This document shows positions 38,465-53,636 of a DNA stretch of 64,000 nt, one piece after another. Source of the stretch: Tetrahymena elliotti 4EA (Eukaryota > Ciliophora > Oligohymenophorea > Hymenostomatida > Tetrahymenidae); contig JH720301.1 in assembly GCA_000231825.2 (NCBI GenBank), positions 1,412,123-1,476,122 of the forward strand. Reading direction: 5' to 3'. Each line of letters begins with the position of its first letter. Position 1 is the stretch's first letter. Position numbers and translations under genes: made by a program. Under the pieces are notes generated by a model. The model saw nothing but the letters and a program-made list of their open reading frames with translations, searched no databases and was not told the origin of the DNA.

Positions 38465-39821
38465 ATGAATAAGTCAAAACGTGTATTTATTTCTTCCTGC
38501 AATTAAATGTAAAAATATTACACAAAATAAAAAAATTTTTAATTTTATTAAATATATTAAAGAGCTTTTTATAAACTCATAAATAATTATTTTTACAATT
38601 ATTTATTACTCAATTTATTTAAAATTTACATTGGATTAATATTTAAAAACCTTTTTTTATTTTTTAATATTTTTATTTTTTTAATAAAAATTAAAATTTT
38701 ACTTTTTAATGATTAATGAGAGATATACCCTCACCCATATTGACTATTTTATTTATTTTGATAAACTAAAAATCTATGGATTATTTGTTTGATAGTTAAA
38801 TCATTTTGTCATGAATGTTTTAAATATCTTTTTTTATTTATTTTTAGTGATTTCTTTCTATGTCAAAAGATTAATAATTTAAAACAAAAAGAGGTTACCT
38901 ACTCTGCTTACTTTGGAAAAAAAGAAAAAAAAACTTGAGATAAATATTTGGAAATCTAATTATTAAAAATCTTTTTGAATTTGCTTTGATTTGAAAATTC
39001 TCTCCAAACTTTAATAATTTTCTTATCAATAAAGAATGACCTATTCAAAAAAAATTGTTTATCCAATTTTAATTTAACAAATGTAATCTTTAAATTTTGA
39101 TTAGGTGATTGGGTTGTAAGAATTAAATTTGTGAAATCAAATTAAAAGTCTGACAACAATTATTTGTTTTGGAGAAGAGGAAAAATTAATTTAGCTATTT
39201 AAATTTGAAAACAAATAAATATGTATTCAAAATGATTTTTTATTGTTTCAAAAATCTATTCTTTAAAAAAGAAAAAAAGATATTGATAATTCAACCATAA
39301 TTTATTGTATATTTGTAGTAAGATGTAGTCATAATATAAAGAATGGATTGATTGAATATACATAAATAGTAATAGATACAAAATTCAAATTAGAAATTTT
39401 TTGATACAAAACAAAATTTTAAGTGTTTTCTAGCAGAAATTAAATTTTAGATTTTTGATTTATGTAAAAGAAATCAATATCCCTGGTGTTCATAAATATC
39501 CTTAAATATTTACCATGAAATTTAATTAAATGAAAATATAAACCATTTATCTTACTAACTTATGAATTATTTCTTATTGCTGTTTTATATAAAAAGAAAT
39601 TCAAATATTTGTTTTGTTTATGAGAAACGATAAATTCTATGAATTTATGATCATATTTCTTTGCAAAAAGTTATAATTTGAGTTAATTTGATTAATTATG
39701 TTGAATTCAAACTTTTATAAATTATATAAGGTTGTCCAACAAAGATTACATTAATTTATAATTTTATATTCTACATATAATAAAATCAATGAAGCATTTT
39801 GATCTATTTAGGATATATGAA
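38465..39821. other. Intergenic between convergent genes, no gene seen
   Basis: AT-rich spacer with no coding signal. Contains the 3' flanks of both neighbours. Confidence 0.45.
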
Positions 39822-40151
39822 TCAACATCTGCTGTAGCAGTCATCCTTAGCAGCTTGACAAATACCTATGCAAAGTTGAGAAGAAACACAGTTTCCTTTA
39901 CAGTTGTTGTAGGACATATCGCAGAGCTTTTCACAACCATAATCACCGAAACTGGAAGCTTTTAATTGTTTCTTTTAGATACAAGTAGCAAGATTTTCAT
40001 TGCAGAGAGCCTTGCAAACGAAAACATCATATACATGATAATTGGTAACACAAGAATCAATAAGGACATTACAAGGCAATTTGCACATGTATTAGCAAGT
40101 GGCAGCTTGTAAAAAGCATAAAATAAGAGTGCAGGCTAATAATTTGTTCAT
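39822..40151 (-). CDS. Small secreted cysteine-rich repeat protein
   Basis: Single-exon gene of 110 codons including TGA. The N-terminus MNKLLACTLILCFLQAATC is a typical signal peptide, so the product should enter the secretory route. The mature ~90 residues hold 14 cysteines. Four units share the spacing C-x3-C-x6-C (CKLPCNVLIDSC, CKALCNENLATC, CEKLCDMSYNNC, CIGICQAAKDDC), with an extra C-x3-C link (CKGNC) and a terminal CYSRC. Such spacing suggests a disulfide-locked helical-hairpin array. The gene is isolated between long AT-rich spacers. I do not recognise a named family; candidate roles (secreted signal, granule content, surface protein) would be guesses. Confidence 0.85.
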
Positions 40152-43100
40152 TTTTTCTTTATTTTTTTCTTCTTAATTTGTTTTTGTTTTAATTTATTTT
40201 AATTTTACACAATATTTATCATGCTATATTAATATACAGTAAAATATCTTATTTAAGCATCATCTAATTTAAACCTTAATTCTAAATAAGGAATTAAAAA
40301 ATTTTTTTTCAACAAAAGATATGGTAAACTCTAAAATTAGTCATTTTTAGAGGTTTAGCTGTGCTATTTTTTTGAGGAAAATATCTTTATCTTAGTTTAG
40401 TTTTATGATAGATTTGTAATAACAACCAATTTATCGTCATTTAATCATCTTTCTTTAGTATTCTTTAGGTTTTTTTCTTTTGAATTTTGTTGCCTAAAGA
40501 ATAGTAGTTTTATTAAGGCCTTTGATAAGAGAAATTGATAGATGAAAAGTTTTAAACTTAGTTTTTAAAGATTTATTTTTTTATTTTTTAGATAAATATT
40601 AGTTTGTTAGCTAAGATATAATATTTATTTACTAAAGGAGAGCTGAAAACTAGCAAACTATCATAAGTTAACCCATATCAATTTTAAAAAAGGAAAATTT
40701 TTATAAATTTTTGAATCAAAAACTAGAAAAAATAAAGAGTAAACTAAGATTTGAATAATGAAAAAGCGAAATATTGAAAGATCAAAAACATTATTAAATT
40801 ATATGAAATAAACTCAATATTCACTTGCCATTCATAAACTTATTAGAAAAAGTTAGATAGAAAATCATGAAATCAAAATTAAATAAAATCTGCAGATAAA
40901 AAGGTTTTTTTTTTATTAAAAATCTAATAATGATCAAAAAATAGCTATATTATTTTGATTAAAGATAATCAGAATTGTTACTCGACATAATAAATTTGAT
41001 AAAATAACAACTTAAAAAGTTGCAAACGCCATCAAAGAAATCATCTCAAAAAATTGTTAAAATTTGATTAATGCGGATAGAGATAAACTATGATGCACCT
41101 AATCACTAAAAATTATTTAATAGACGAGTTTGTTTCATTTTGATTATATTTTTGATGGCTTCACCAAAAAGTATATTCTGACATTAATTAAATTTTTTCA
41201 GAAGAGATAAATTAAATTTAAGAGAATTTCAGGCAAAAATTGTTATTTTTATTTGAATTTAGGAAAGTAACTTAAATTAAAAATGCTTATTCAAGAGAAA
41301 GAAATGAATGAATATGGATAGAAGTTTTTTAGTACATAACTAAAATTATAAAATATACTTCAATTTATAAACATTTTCTTATTTTATAAATAAATGAAAT
41401 TTATAATCTAACAAATTAAACAAAAAATATTAACTGAATCTTTTATTTTTAATTATATTGCTGAATTTACTGAGGATTAAATACTTTTTATAATTTTATT
41501 CTTTTCAAATAAACCAAATTTTCAATTGGTTTATGAAAAATCACTATTTCTCCAGGTAATAAGGAAATAAAAATTAAAAAAGAGGATTAAATAAAATTTA
41601 AAAAATGTAGGGATACAAATTCTACCTCATAACTTTATTTATTTAGTAGTTCCCTACCTTCTACCTTGGAAAAGTATCAAAAGTTAACTTTCTCTTTATA
41701 CTTTACTTTTCTTTTTTATTATGTTGCTAAAATACTTAAAACTTAGTATGGAAAATAAATTTTTAGATTCACAATCATAGACAATCTGAAAAAAGAAATA
41801 AGATTTCACATAAAACTCAAATAAGAAATAACCAAATTTTGTTTCTATTTATTTATACTTTCACAAATCTAAAACACTTTTCTATTTTATTGGAGCTAAA
41901 ATTTTTATGGTTAAATAGTTAAAAAATTTCTGATTTTTAGAAAATCTTATGTAAAATTTATCAAATAATAAATAGAGTGTCTGACAAAAAAGGAAGATTT
42001 TTAGCAAAAAAACATTTAAATTTGAAGAATACTTTCATGAGAGTATTTATATTTTTAAAATTAATAAGAATATATTTATCAAATAATAATTAAAAAATAA
42101 ACATTTTCAAAATATTTTTAGCAAATAACAATAAAAAAAAATAGTTTGCCAGCAAAATAAGGAAAGAAGTTTACAGCATATTTATGCTTTATTACTTTTA
42201 ATATGTTTAAAAATTATATAATTTGATAACTTATTCAGCATCAATTTGTACAGTTTAGTGTATTTTCATTATGGAATAAACAATTTTGAGAGTCCTTCTT
42301 GAAAAATATTATTTTTTTATAAGATTAAGATTTAATTAATTATGAAACTTAGAAAATTATAAATTTACTTTTTGGTTTTGTTTTTGAAATTAAATAGAAA
42401 AGAAAAGAATTTCTTTAAAGGTAAACCTTTTCTGTTTTCTTTAAAAGAAAATTATAGGATATCTAAATGATTATCCGAATTTGCATTTAAAAGTAAATTT
42501 ATCTTTGCATTCTCACCTCCTAATTTTTCACCTTTTTTTAGTTTATAAACTATATTTTGAAAAATTAAACTATAATTAATAGGGGCTTTACTTAGTAGAT
42601 GAGAATCTTAAGTATTTATAAGATAAAAATTCAATTTTGCAATCAGTTATTATTAGGTTTCTTTTTGTTTGAATTATCAAATTTTCAATATTAAAAAAAA
42701 AATTGATCATTGATTAAATTTCAGAATATTTTTAATTTTAAATAATTAGAAAATATTATTAAGGATGTTTACAAATAAAAACAAGTAATTAATATTTGAC
42801 AAAAATTAATTTAATTAAAGTAATTTAATATTAAATTATTAAAAATAATGTTAATAAAAGTTGAGAAATAATTATGATTTTAAATTAATTATTTAGTGAA
42901 TTTGAATTATTACAAATATTTCAAATGGATATTTCTTCGATTTTTACTCATCATAAAAAATGCTTAGAGCAGATTACATTAACAAAAATGATATCCTTAA
43001 TTTTAGTAGTATATTGAAAGCAAAAAGTATTTTGTTAATATTTTTATTTTGAAGTTTAAGATTAATTCAATTTGTTTCAAATAATTTTTTATATTAAAAT

Positions 43101-44483
43101 ATTTGCCATAAAAAATGGTTTGCAATAAAATTTTATTTCATGTTTTTGGAATAAAATTTGGTGAAGTTTAATCTTAAAATCAAAAAATTTGAAAATATAA
43201 AGAAAAACTTTATTGTGTAAGACTCAGAAAAGGAAATTAGATTAAAAGATAATATATCATACTGAAATGTTATGATTGTGGAACAAAATTTTTAAATATT
43301 AGAGAAATGAAATTAGTTTTCTAACTTTTTTTTACTTTATAAAAGAATTAGGAATTCCCACTGATAAATTTGTAAATATTTTCCACACATTCTAATTAAG
43401 CAAGAATATAAAAGATTTATCTTTTGAAGTAATATTTGATTTATTTTTTGTATTATTACTTATTAGGTAGTTGTTATTTACTAAAAAACCAATTTTATAA
43501 GTATTTGTCTTATTAAGATTCAAATTGACTAAATTTTGAATCGGGGATTATATTTTTATCCAACAAAATTAAATTTCTAAGAAAGTAGACAAAATATATT
43601 TGCCTTGTTATATTAATATATTTATTTTTATCTTTGGATAATCAGCTTATCTATGGGTCTATAAATTAATCAGTAAACATGATATTGTTATAATATTTAG
43701 CACAATGCTTAAAGAAAAAATTAAATATTTTAAACCATACTATAATCAGTAAATGAAATTTAACCAGGTAAAATCAGAAATTCATAAACGCAAGTTACTG
43801 TTTGGTTTTTACAGAATTAAGAGGATTCAAAAATATTTCTAGACTTAGATTGTAAAAAATAGTCTTAAGCTAACTAAATAAGTATATAAAAATAATAAGT
43901 GGAGTTACTGTAATTGATTCTAGCAAAATTCTAATTTTATAAATATAAAAATATTATGGAACTATTTTTAACATATCACTTATGAAGTAAAATATTAACA
44001 TAAGAGTGATTGGAAGTAAGCAGGTATTTTATTGAGGTTTGGTACTGTATAAAGCTTAATAAGTGTTTGGTGAATGAGGTGATTATAATAATATATGAAA
44101 ATGTATTTTTAGTATTTAATTTGTGAATCTTTTTAGAATCAAGACATAGACAAAATATGATTTCCTTTACAAACTTGAAACAAAGATGAAATAATTGATC
44201 ACGTAAATATAATTACAAACAAAAAATGTGTAAAACCTGTTAATAATTAACAATAATTAGATCAGCGATTGATTGATCTATTGATTGATTTGGTTTATTA
44301 TTGATTGCATCGACACTGACGATAATAGAAGAAAATTAAAAAGAAAAGAAATCTATAAAAAACAAAAATAAATATAAAACTATAAAAAACCTATAATTTC
44401 ATTAATATCAAAACATTTAGAATTCAATAATTTATTACTAGTTTAAAATAAACATATTCATACGCATTCGTTAAAAATTTAAA
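40152..44483. other. Long gene-empty AT-rich region (4.3 kb)
   Basis: The longest gapless stretch without a supported gene here. Composition is uniformly AT-rich on both strands. One small ciliate-code frame at 40758-40958 (+), 66 residues starting MKKRNIERSKTLLNYMKQ, has fair amino-acid balance but no homology I can name and no convincing splice partner. Scattered broken frames near 41040-41260 also look faintly coding (for example KNYLIDEFVSF) and may be gene or transposon debris. The last ~250 bases (ATTGATTGAT-type words near 44270-44300) are less AT-rich and are probably promoter and 5' UTR of the AGC kinase. Confidence 0.45.
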
Positions 44484-46931
<2,448 letters not shown>

Positions 46932-48180
46932 AAAAGTTTTTAATATATTAGAAAAATAATAGATAGCTGAAATGAGTTTCAGTGATACTCTCCCTCTAAT
47001 CATCAATCAATAAACATTTTATACATCTTACACTTGAAAAATATAATTTATTTTATAATATGAAAAACAAACAAACTCTGGCTTAAATCATAGTTTTATA
47101 AAAATGATGACAACAAAAGATCTTCAACTTCTTTAACAAAATTAACAAGAATCTATCTAAAATTGGCTTTTTCTCGCAAGCAAGCATTAAAAATTTAGAT
47201 AAAAGTTTTGACTTACTTAAAAAGCATAAAAATACTTCTTATAAAATCTTTAACAAAAAATATAAATTATACTTATAAAAATAACCAAAAATAAACAAAT
47301 ACATTTATTATCTATCTATCTATATATAAAAATCTATATCTGTATATTTTTACCATCCAAATTTTCTAATTCAAAATCTTTCCTCCTTCCTTCCTAATTT
47401 GTTAGTTAGTTCTTAATCTTTTATTACATTCACTTTTAATTTCATTTTAGTAAATTTACTGTTAATTCATGGCTTATTTCTTATTAAAATTTATTTTAAA
47501 TTATAAAACATTAGCTGAGTTTTAGAAATAAATGAGAGGCTATCCTAAATTTTCAAATTAAATTTTATTTAAGTTAAATATTTAAGTAGTTTCTTAAATA
47601 ATATTTATTAGATTTGATAGTACATATTTATTGAATAGTATTTCTAATTCAATTTTAAGAAATAATTCGTCATAGTATTTGACATCTTTTTAAATAAAAT
47701 TAAGAGAAAAGAAAGAAATAAAAATATTAATAAGATTTAATAAGCTTTTAATCTTTCTATCAGGTTTTAACTGAATATTTAACTGATTTTTTATTTAATC
47801 AAATCAATCACACTCAATATTTTTAAGAAACATTTAAAATATACTACTTACTGACTTACCTCTTTTTTGGTTTATTCATTTTAAATTATCATTTAGTTTT
47901 TTATTTCTATTTTTTATAAATATTTTCTATCCTGCTTGTTTTCATTGTTTTAAATGATAATGTTTGAAATAACTGATTCTTATCTAAAGTTATTCCAGAT
48001 TTGTAAAGTATTATTATAATAGTTCTTTTTGAGTAAATTCTATTAAATTAAATATTTTTTATTGACCCTTAAAATTTAAATCAATTGTTTATAAAGCCTG
48101 TTTCAAAATTCAAGTAGCTATAATCTAAATTTAACATATAATTCATTTCAAAAGTTAAAAATTTAATAGAAAACATTTAA
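46932..48180. other. Intergenic, no gene seen
   Basis: AT-rich spacer. A (TATC)n microsatellite lies near 47308-47328. A weakly coding-like stretch at about 47100-47240 (+) has no start or domain and may be 3' UTR of the kinase or chance. Confidence 0.4.
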
Positions 48181-51100
48181 ATGGATTCTAAAAAGTTAGC
48201 TGTATTACTATTTATTTTTATTGGGCTCACTTACCATTAAGTTCTAGCTTAACCATTGAATTGCTAACTTGTAAATTCAAGTGATTCATCTAAATGCGCA
48301 CTTTGTATTAGTGGATATTTTCCATAGCAAGATTAAACAGGATGTAGCAATTCAATTCCTTAGTGCACTCTCTACTCTGGCAATAACTGTACATAATGTA
48401 AAAATGATTTCGGAGTATTTAATCAGAGTTGTGTATCCAATATTCCTTACTGCGCTTCTTACCAGAGCTTATCAAAGTGCTCATAATGTCATAGTGAACT
48501 AGGATATTCTCTTAACTCAGATGGAAGCGCTTGCTTCAACACAATACCAAATTGCCAGCTCTATATAAATAATTCTATGTGCAAATAATGTGATTTGGGC
48601 TACAGCCTTGCTTCAGACTCATCAGCTTGCTATTTAGCTCCTGTTAAAAACTGCTTTTAGGTTAGCAGTGTTGATATATACACTTGCGGACAGTGCAATT
48701 ACTCTTTTTATCTAACAAGTAGAATATTTTAATTAAATTCTTATTATTATTCAGTATTTTTTAAAGGAATAATTTTCTGTTATTTTATTCAATAATTTTT
48801 ATGTTTTTTTGAATTTAAACTAAAAAAAATAAAATTTTTTTTCATTTAAAAGCACAAAAAAACTGTGAAAAATGCACAGTGCCAAATTGTTCTACTTGTA
48901 ATAGTGATGGGACATGCTCATAATGTGTTAGTAATGCTTATGTTGTTTCTAAAGGTGTTTGTGAATGTAACTAAGGTTTTTACAAAAAACAAGATTTTAA
49001 TATCCAGAATTCTAATTTTTCTTGTTAAGGTAAATAATAATTACTTTTTTTACTTTAAGTAAAAGTTATATTTTTACTAAATTATTTTAAATTTTTCTAA
49101 AGCCTGCTCATATAAATGTGCCTCTTGTTTTGAATATGATATTTGTACATCTTGTTCAGGAAATAGAAGACTCGATTAAAAATGTGAATGTCCTAGCAAT
49201 TAAATAACTGATATAGCTACAAGCAACTGCATTAGCTGCTAAACAGGCTAATATAAGCTAGGAAATTAGTGTGTAAAATCTTGTCCTTCAGGTTATTATG
49301 AAAATCAATAACTAGGGGAATGCACATCTTGCAATTCTAATGTAAAATTTACTTCAAAATAAAATAAATTTTAAATGATTCTTAAATTATTAAAAAAGAG
49401 CTATAATAAGAAATGCTCCAGCTTTGTGACAGCTAATTTAAAATACAATAAGATGTTAGAAACGTTATTAGAGTTTTCTTAAAATGTTAATTTAGTATAA
49501 GGCATAAAGAACATAAATAGTTGTTTTGAGTTTTAGTTGATGAATCAATATGCTGACTTATCTTAATTATAAATGTCTATAACTTAACAAGATTCTAAAA
49601 ATTATAAAATAAACTTTTAGTAAAATGAAATTTACACAGAAACAAAAGTTGTTTTTAAAAGTATTAATTAAAATTGCTTCTAAACTTAAGATGGAAAATT
49701 AATAGACTATCAAATTTTTCTCAATCCTGATTTTACTATTTTATCTCCATAAGAAGATGTAAAATCAATATTATTCAATTCAAATTATCAATTTTTATAT
49801 AAAAAATATAGTTTTTAAGTTCTCCTTAAACTTATGATAGAGGAATGAAGATTACTATTTTTATTTTTGGTGCTATTGCTATATTTTGTAGCTTTTTTGG
49901 AATCAAAATTTCTTAGACAATCACTATAGAAGCAATTTAAGTTGTTTTTTGCCTGTATTTGATTGATCTTTACATACCTTTTCATTTACAAAGTCTTTTC
50001 TAAGCTGTTGATATCTTTAATTTTAGAATACTGAATTATATAATGAGTGGATTTGATGGCATGGATTTAATTAAAGATAACTAAATATTTAATTATGTGA
50101 TCAAAGATTAATATCTCTTCGGGAGATTTTTACAAAGAGGATTTTAAGTTTGTTCTTTCTTTTATAATGGACTTACTTATATTTTTTTGATCACAATCTT
50201 TTATGGTATTTATCTATTTCTTACTAATACATTTTTAGCTCCCTATGATTACCCATTAGCTAAACCTAAAAAAGAAGAGTAAAACTTAAAAAACATTTAA
50301 ATTTCAAAAGATAAAAGCGTTTTAGAAGAAAAAAATGAACAAAAGAATTTAGAATTTAATATTAAAAGTCCTCAGTAAAATAGTTTAGTGATATCTGATA
50401 CGTTTTAGCTAAAATAAAATTTATAAAAAGAAAATGATAAAATTTTTGAAACCAATAAATATGAAAAAATTAATTACTATCTTTTACAGATCTCCTTAAA
50501 TATGATTAAAATATCTTATATTCCACTCTCCTTTGCAGCAGGATTATAATTAAAGAATTTCTCTCAAGCTGATCAATTAAACTCTTTATCCTTTTTTTGT
50601 GCTATAGTGACACTATTATTAATTCCTTACACTTGTGGTTATTTAGTATACCGAGATATTAAAAAATATACTGAAAGCATATATGAAAGTAAGTAGGATC
50701 TATTTGAATATAATTATAAAGTTTCAGAACTAAACGTTAGAAATGCTTTATCTAAAAAAAATAAAATGAATTTATTATAATTATATTATCCAATTCTTTA
50801 AATATTTATTTATGGAGTATCGGTATTACTTGTAACATGGCTTAATGATAGTGCAGATTTTCTGATTTATATCATAATTACTATGTTTATTCTTTTATTA
50901 GCTGTTAATATGTACTCTCCGTTTGCTAACTTTAGAGCTAACTTAATTCACTTTTTGAGCAATTTATTTATTTTAGTTATTTTAGTTGGGTTACTATCTA
51001 TGAAAAACCTATATTATTCTATAGAAAAAAGTAGTACTAATTCTTCTAAATAAGACTACTTCAATTCAATCCAATATGTTGGAATATTTTTATCAATTAT

Positions 51101-52265
51101 AATGTTTATTTTTGCTTTGCTTACAAGTTTGTATTAGGTTTTCAACTCTTATTAATTCTTTAAAAATGGACTTTCAAATGAAAGTATTGCTGTTGTTTAC
51201 CCTCTTCCAATTACATCTCCAACAAAGAATGCAATAATGACTTTTGAAAATTTAGAAGATAAGAATTAAATTAAATCACCTTAATAAGAGATATAAAATG
51301 TTCCTATAAAAAATGCTAACTCAAGAAAGACATCCTTTTTAGAGATTAAGAAAGATAAACCAAATTAGCTGAGAAGACAAAGCACTTTAAATCATATGTA
51401 AAATTATGAGTAAAATGCTTAGTAAAAGTAAATTTTTGTAGCTCCTCGTAAGAGTCTTCAAGCCTTAAAGTAAATAGATATAAATAGTTAGTCAGCATCT
51501 CAGTCTTCAATAAATGATTAATATTCTACAAATCCAAGCTCGATATAAATAATTGAATTAGAAGATATACAAAAATTAGTAAGAGAGAATAAGAAAATGG
51601 AACAAAAATTAGCAGTTTTAGAAAAAAAATAAGAACAACTCATTAAAAAATTAAATCATCCTTCAAATAAACAAAGCTTATAAAATAGCTTTTCATCTTT
51701 AGATTAAGATGTTAAAAGTGACGAGGAAGAGCCAAGACCTAAGAAAAAAAGTTAAAATTAATCAATAGAAACTATTGTTGAAGAGGATGAATATAGTATT
51801 AAAAAGGGAAATAAAGGTGACAGAAGAAAAAGACAAAGCCAAATAATTCAACAAATTCCATAGACACCTCCTAGTTTGTAGAGAATTCAGTAAATGTATA
51901 CAGATGCTTTCCATTTTGCAGATGACATTAAAATTGATTAAAAAAATAAAGTAAAAGAAGATAGATCAAGTAATTTAAAATAAAATAAATTTGATAAGAA
52001 AAAATCCAAAACAATGGTTATTGAAGATGACAATAGATAAATATTTAACTATACAAAAAAAGTTGAAAATTCTAATCAAAAAATTCTTAAAAACCAAATT
52101 GATACTCCTGATTAGTAAATATCAGAAAAATCGTCACCATCATCATCTTCTTCTGGAGAGGATGATGAGAATGATCTAAATTTCTGGAAAAATAATCGTA
52201 AAGAATAATTACGGGCAAATAAATAAAGCAGAGCTTAATCTTTGTTATTAATTAAAAATGTTTGA
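48181..52265 (+). CDS. Large cysteine-rich ectodomain, multi-pass membrane protein
   Basis: Exons 48181-48718, 48853-49029, 49103-49341, 49399-49758 and 49812-52265 sum to 1256 codons including TGA; phases close. Signal peptide (KLAVLLFIFIGLTYHQVLA). Residues ~25-370 are furin/GF-receptor-type Cys repeats (SKCALCISGYF, NCTQCKNDFGVFNQSC, SMCKQCDLGYSL, CEKCTVPNCSTCNSDGTCS, CASCFEYDICTSCSGNRRL, KSCPSGYYE). A non-Cys stretch follows, then about eight or nine hydrophobic segments from ITIFIFGAIAIFCSFFGI to YVGIFLSIIMFIFALLTSLY, typical of the many ciliate surface proteins of this architecture. The ~350-residue cytoplasmic tail is Gln/Ser/Lys-rich with a coiled-coil segment (ELEDIQKLVRENKKMEQKL) and an acidic Ser cluster (SSPSSSSSGEDDEND). 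Likely a plasma-membrane receptor or channel-like protein; substrate or ligand unknown. Confidence 0.85.
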
Positions 52266-53636
52266 TCTTAAATTAGCAGGAGAGAGTGAATTGAAAAATA
52301 AATTGGAAATAAAATATTAACTAATGAATATATCAATTCAAATAAATAATTTAGTATTTGTGTTTATACCAACTATTCCTTAATTATTTGTTTAAAGTAT
52401 TTTTTAGATTTTAATCAATATGTTTCAATTTTTAATATTTTTTCATATTTTCTTTATCTTCAATTTTAATTTATATACCTTCACAAAATAATTGGAAAAA
52501 CAGTAAAGCTCAAAACAAAAAGTAAGGTATAGTCCTTATTTTTAATTAATAATGTTTGATCTATAATTGGTAATAGGGAGTAAACCAAATAAATTTATAG
52601 AAAGAAAAAAAGATAAACTGGTAAACTTTTAATAAATTGTGTTGGTAAAAGAAATAATAAAAGTATCCATGTAATTACCAATAATTACTTATTTTATTAA
52701 TTATTTGTTTTTAATATTTTTTGATTAAAAATACAAATCTTTTATTTGGTTTATGTTAGTCTTGAAAACTAATTAGCCTAGTTTTTATCATTAATGTATT
52801 AAATACTACTTTTAAGTATCATCTAACAATAAATATCCTTAAAATATAGTTTTATAAAGAACCTGTTAAATACTTCAAAATTATATTAGAAAAGTATTAG
52901 ATAATATTTAATTTTGTGGTTTTTACAGTGCTTGTTTCATGAGATAGTTATAAATATCGTAAAAAGTAATATTATTTTTATTTTCACAACAAAAAATCGT
53001 TCTGTAAAAATTTACTTAATATTAATGTACAATATCTTTAAGTTTTTCATAAATTTAGTAAAAAACAAAAAATTTTTGTAGAATTAAAAATTTAATTTCA
53101 TGAATAAAAATAATTTTAGTTTTTAAAAGGTTTTACTTGAGAATATTTTAAGTAAATGTGTTGTTTTGAGGTATCTAATGATTTAAAGTAATATTAAGTA
53201 AAGTACTAAAACATAAAGGTAAAATAAATGAATTAACGAATAACTAAATATAGAATGATTTAATTTATATTAACAAATAACTAAAATTTTTTTATATAAG
53301 AATAATTATTTTAAGAAGTAAGCTTTATTGAATGGTATTTTTAGTGAAGATAGATTGAACAAATTTGTTTTTTGCTGATAAGGCTATTAACAAAAGATGT
53401 TTGTGATATTTAATCTAAATTATTATTTGATTTGATTTTTGTGCTGCTTTTGAATAGTTTTATAAGCTTTCCCTATATTTGATTACAGAGATCAATTATT
53501 TGTGGAAAATAATAATGAGTTAGGAAGAACATTAATTATAATTATACTTAAATAATCAAAGAGCAATCAAATTAATATTTTTTGCAATTCCCTTGCTTAA
53601 TTCCACTAAAAAAATAGTAACAAAAATATTGAATTT
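52266..53636. other. Intergenic between convergent genes, with a diverged duplicate of the upstream 3' end
   Basis: AT-rich spacer. The segment at ~52531-52740 resembles ~52241-52450, including the shared words aatgtttgatct and ttaattatttgttt at an offset of about 280-300 bp, as if the 3' end of the preceding gene had been duplicated and decayed. Nothing else is seen. Confidence 0.4.
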
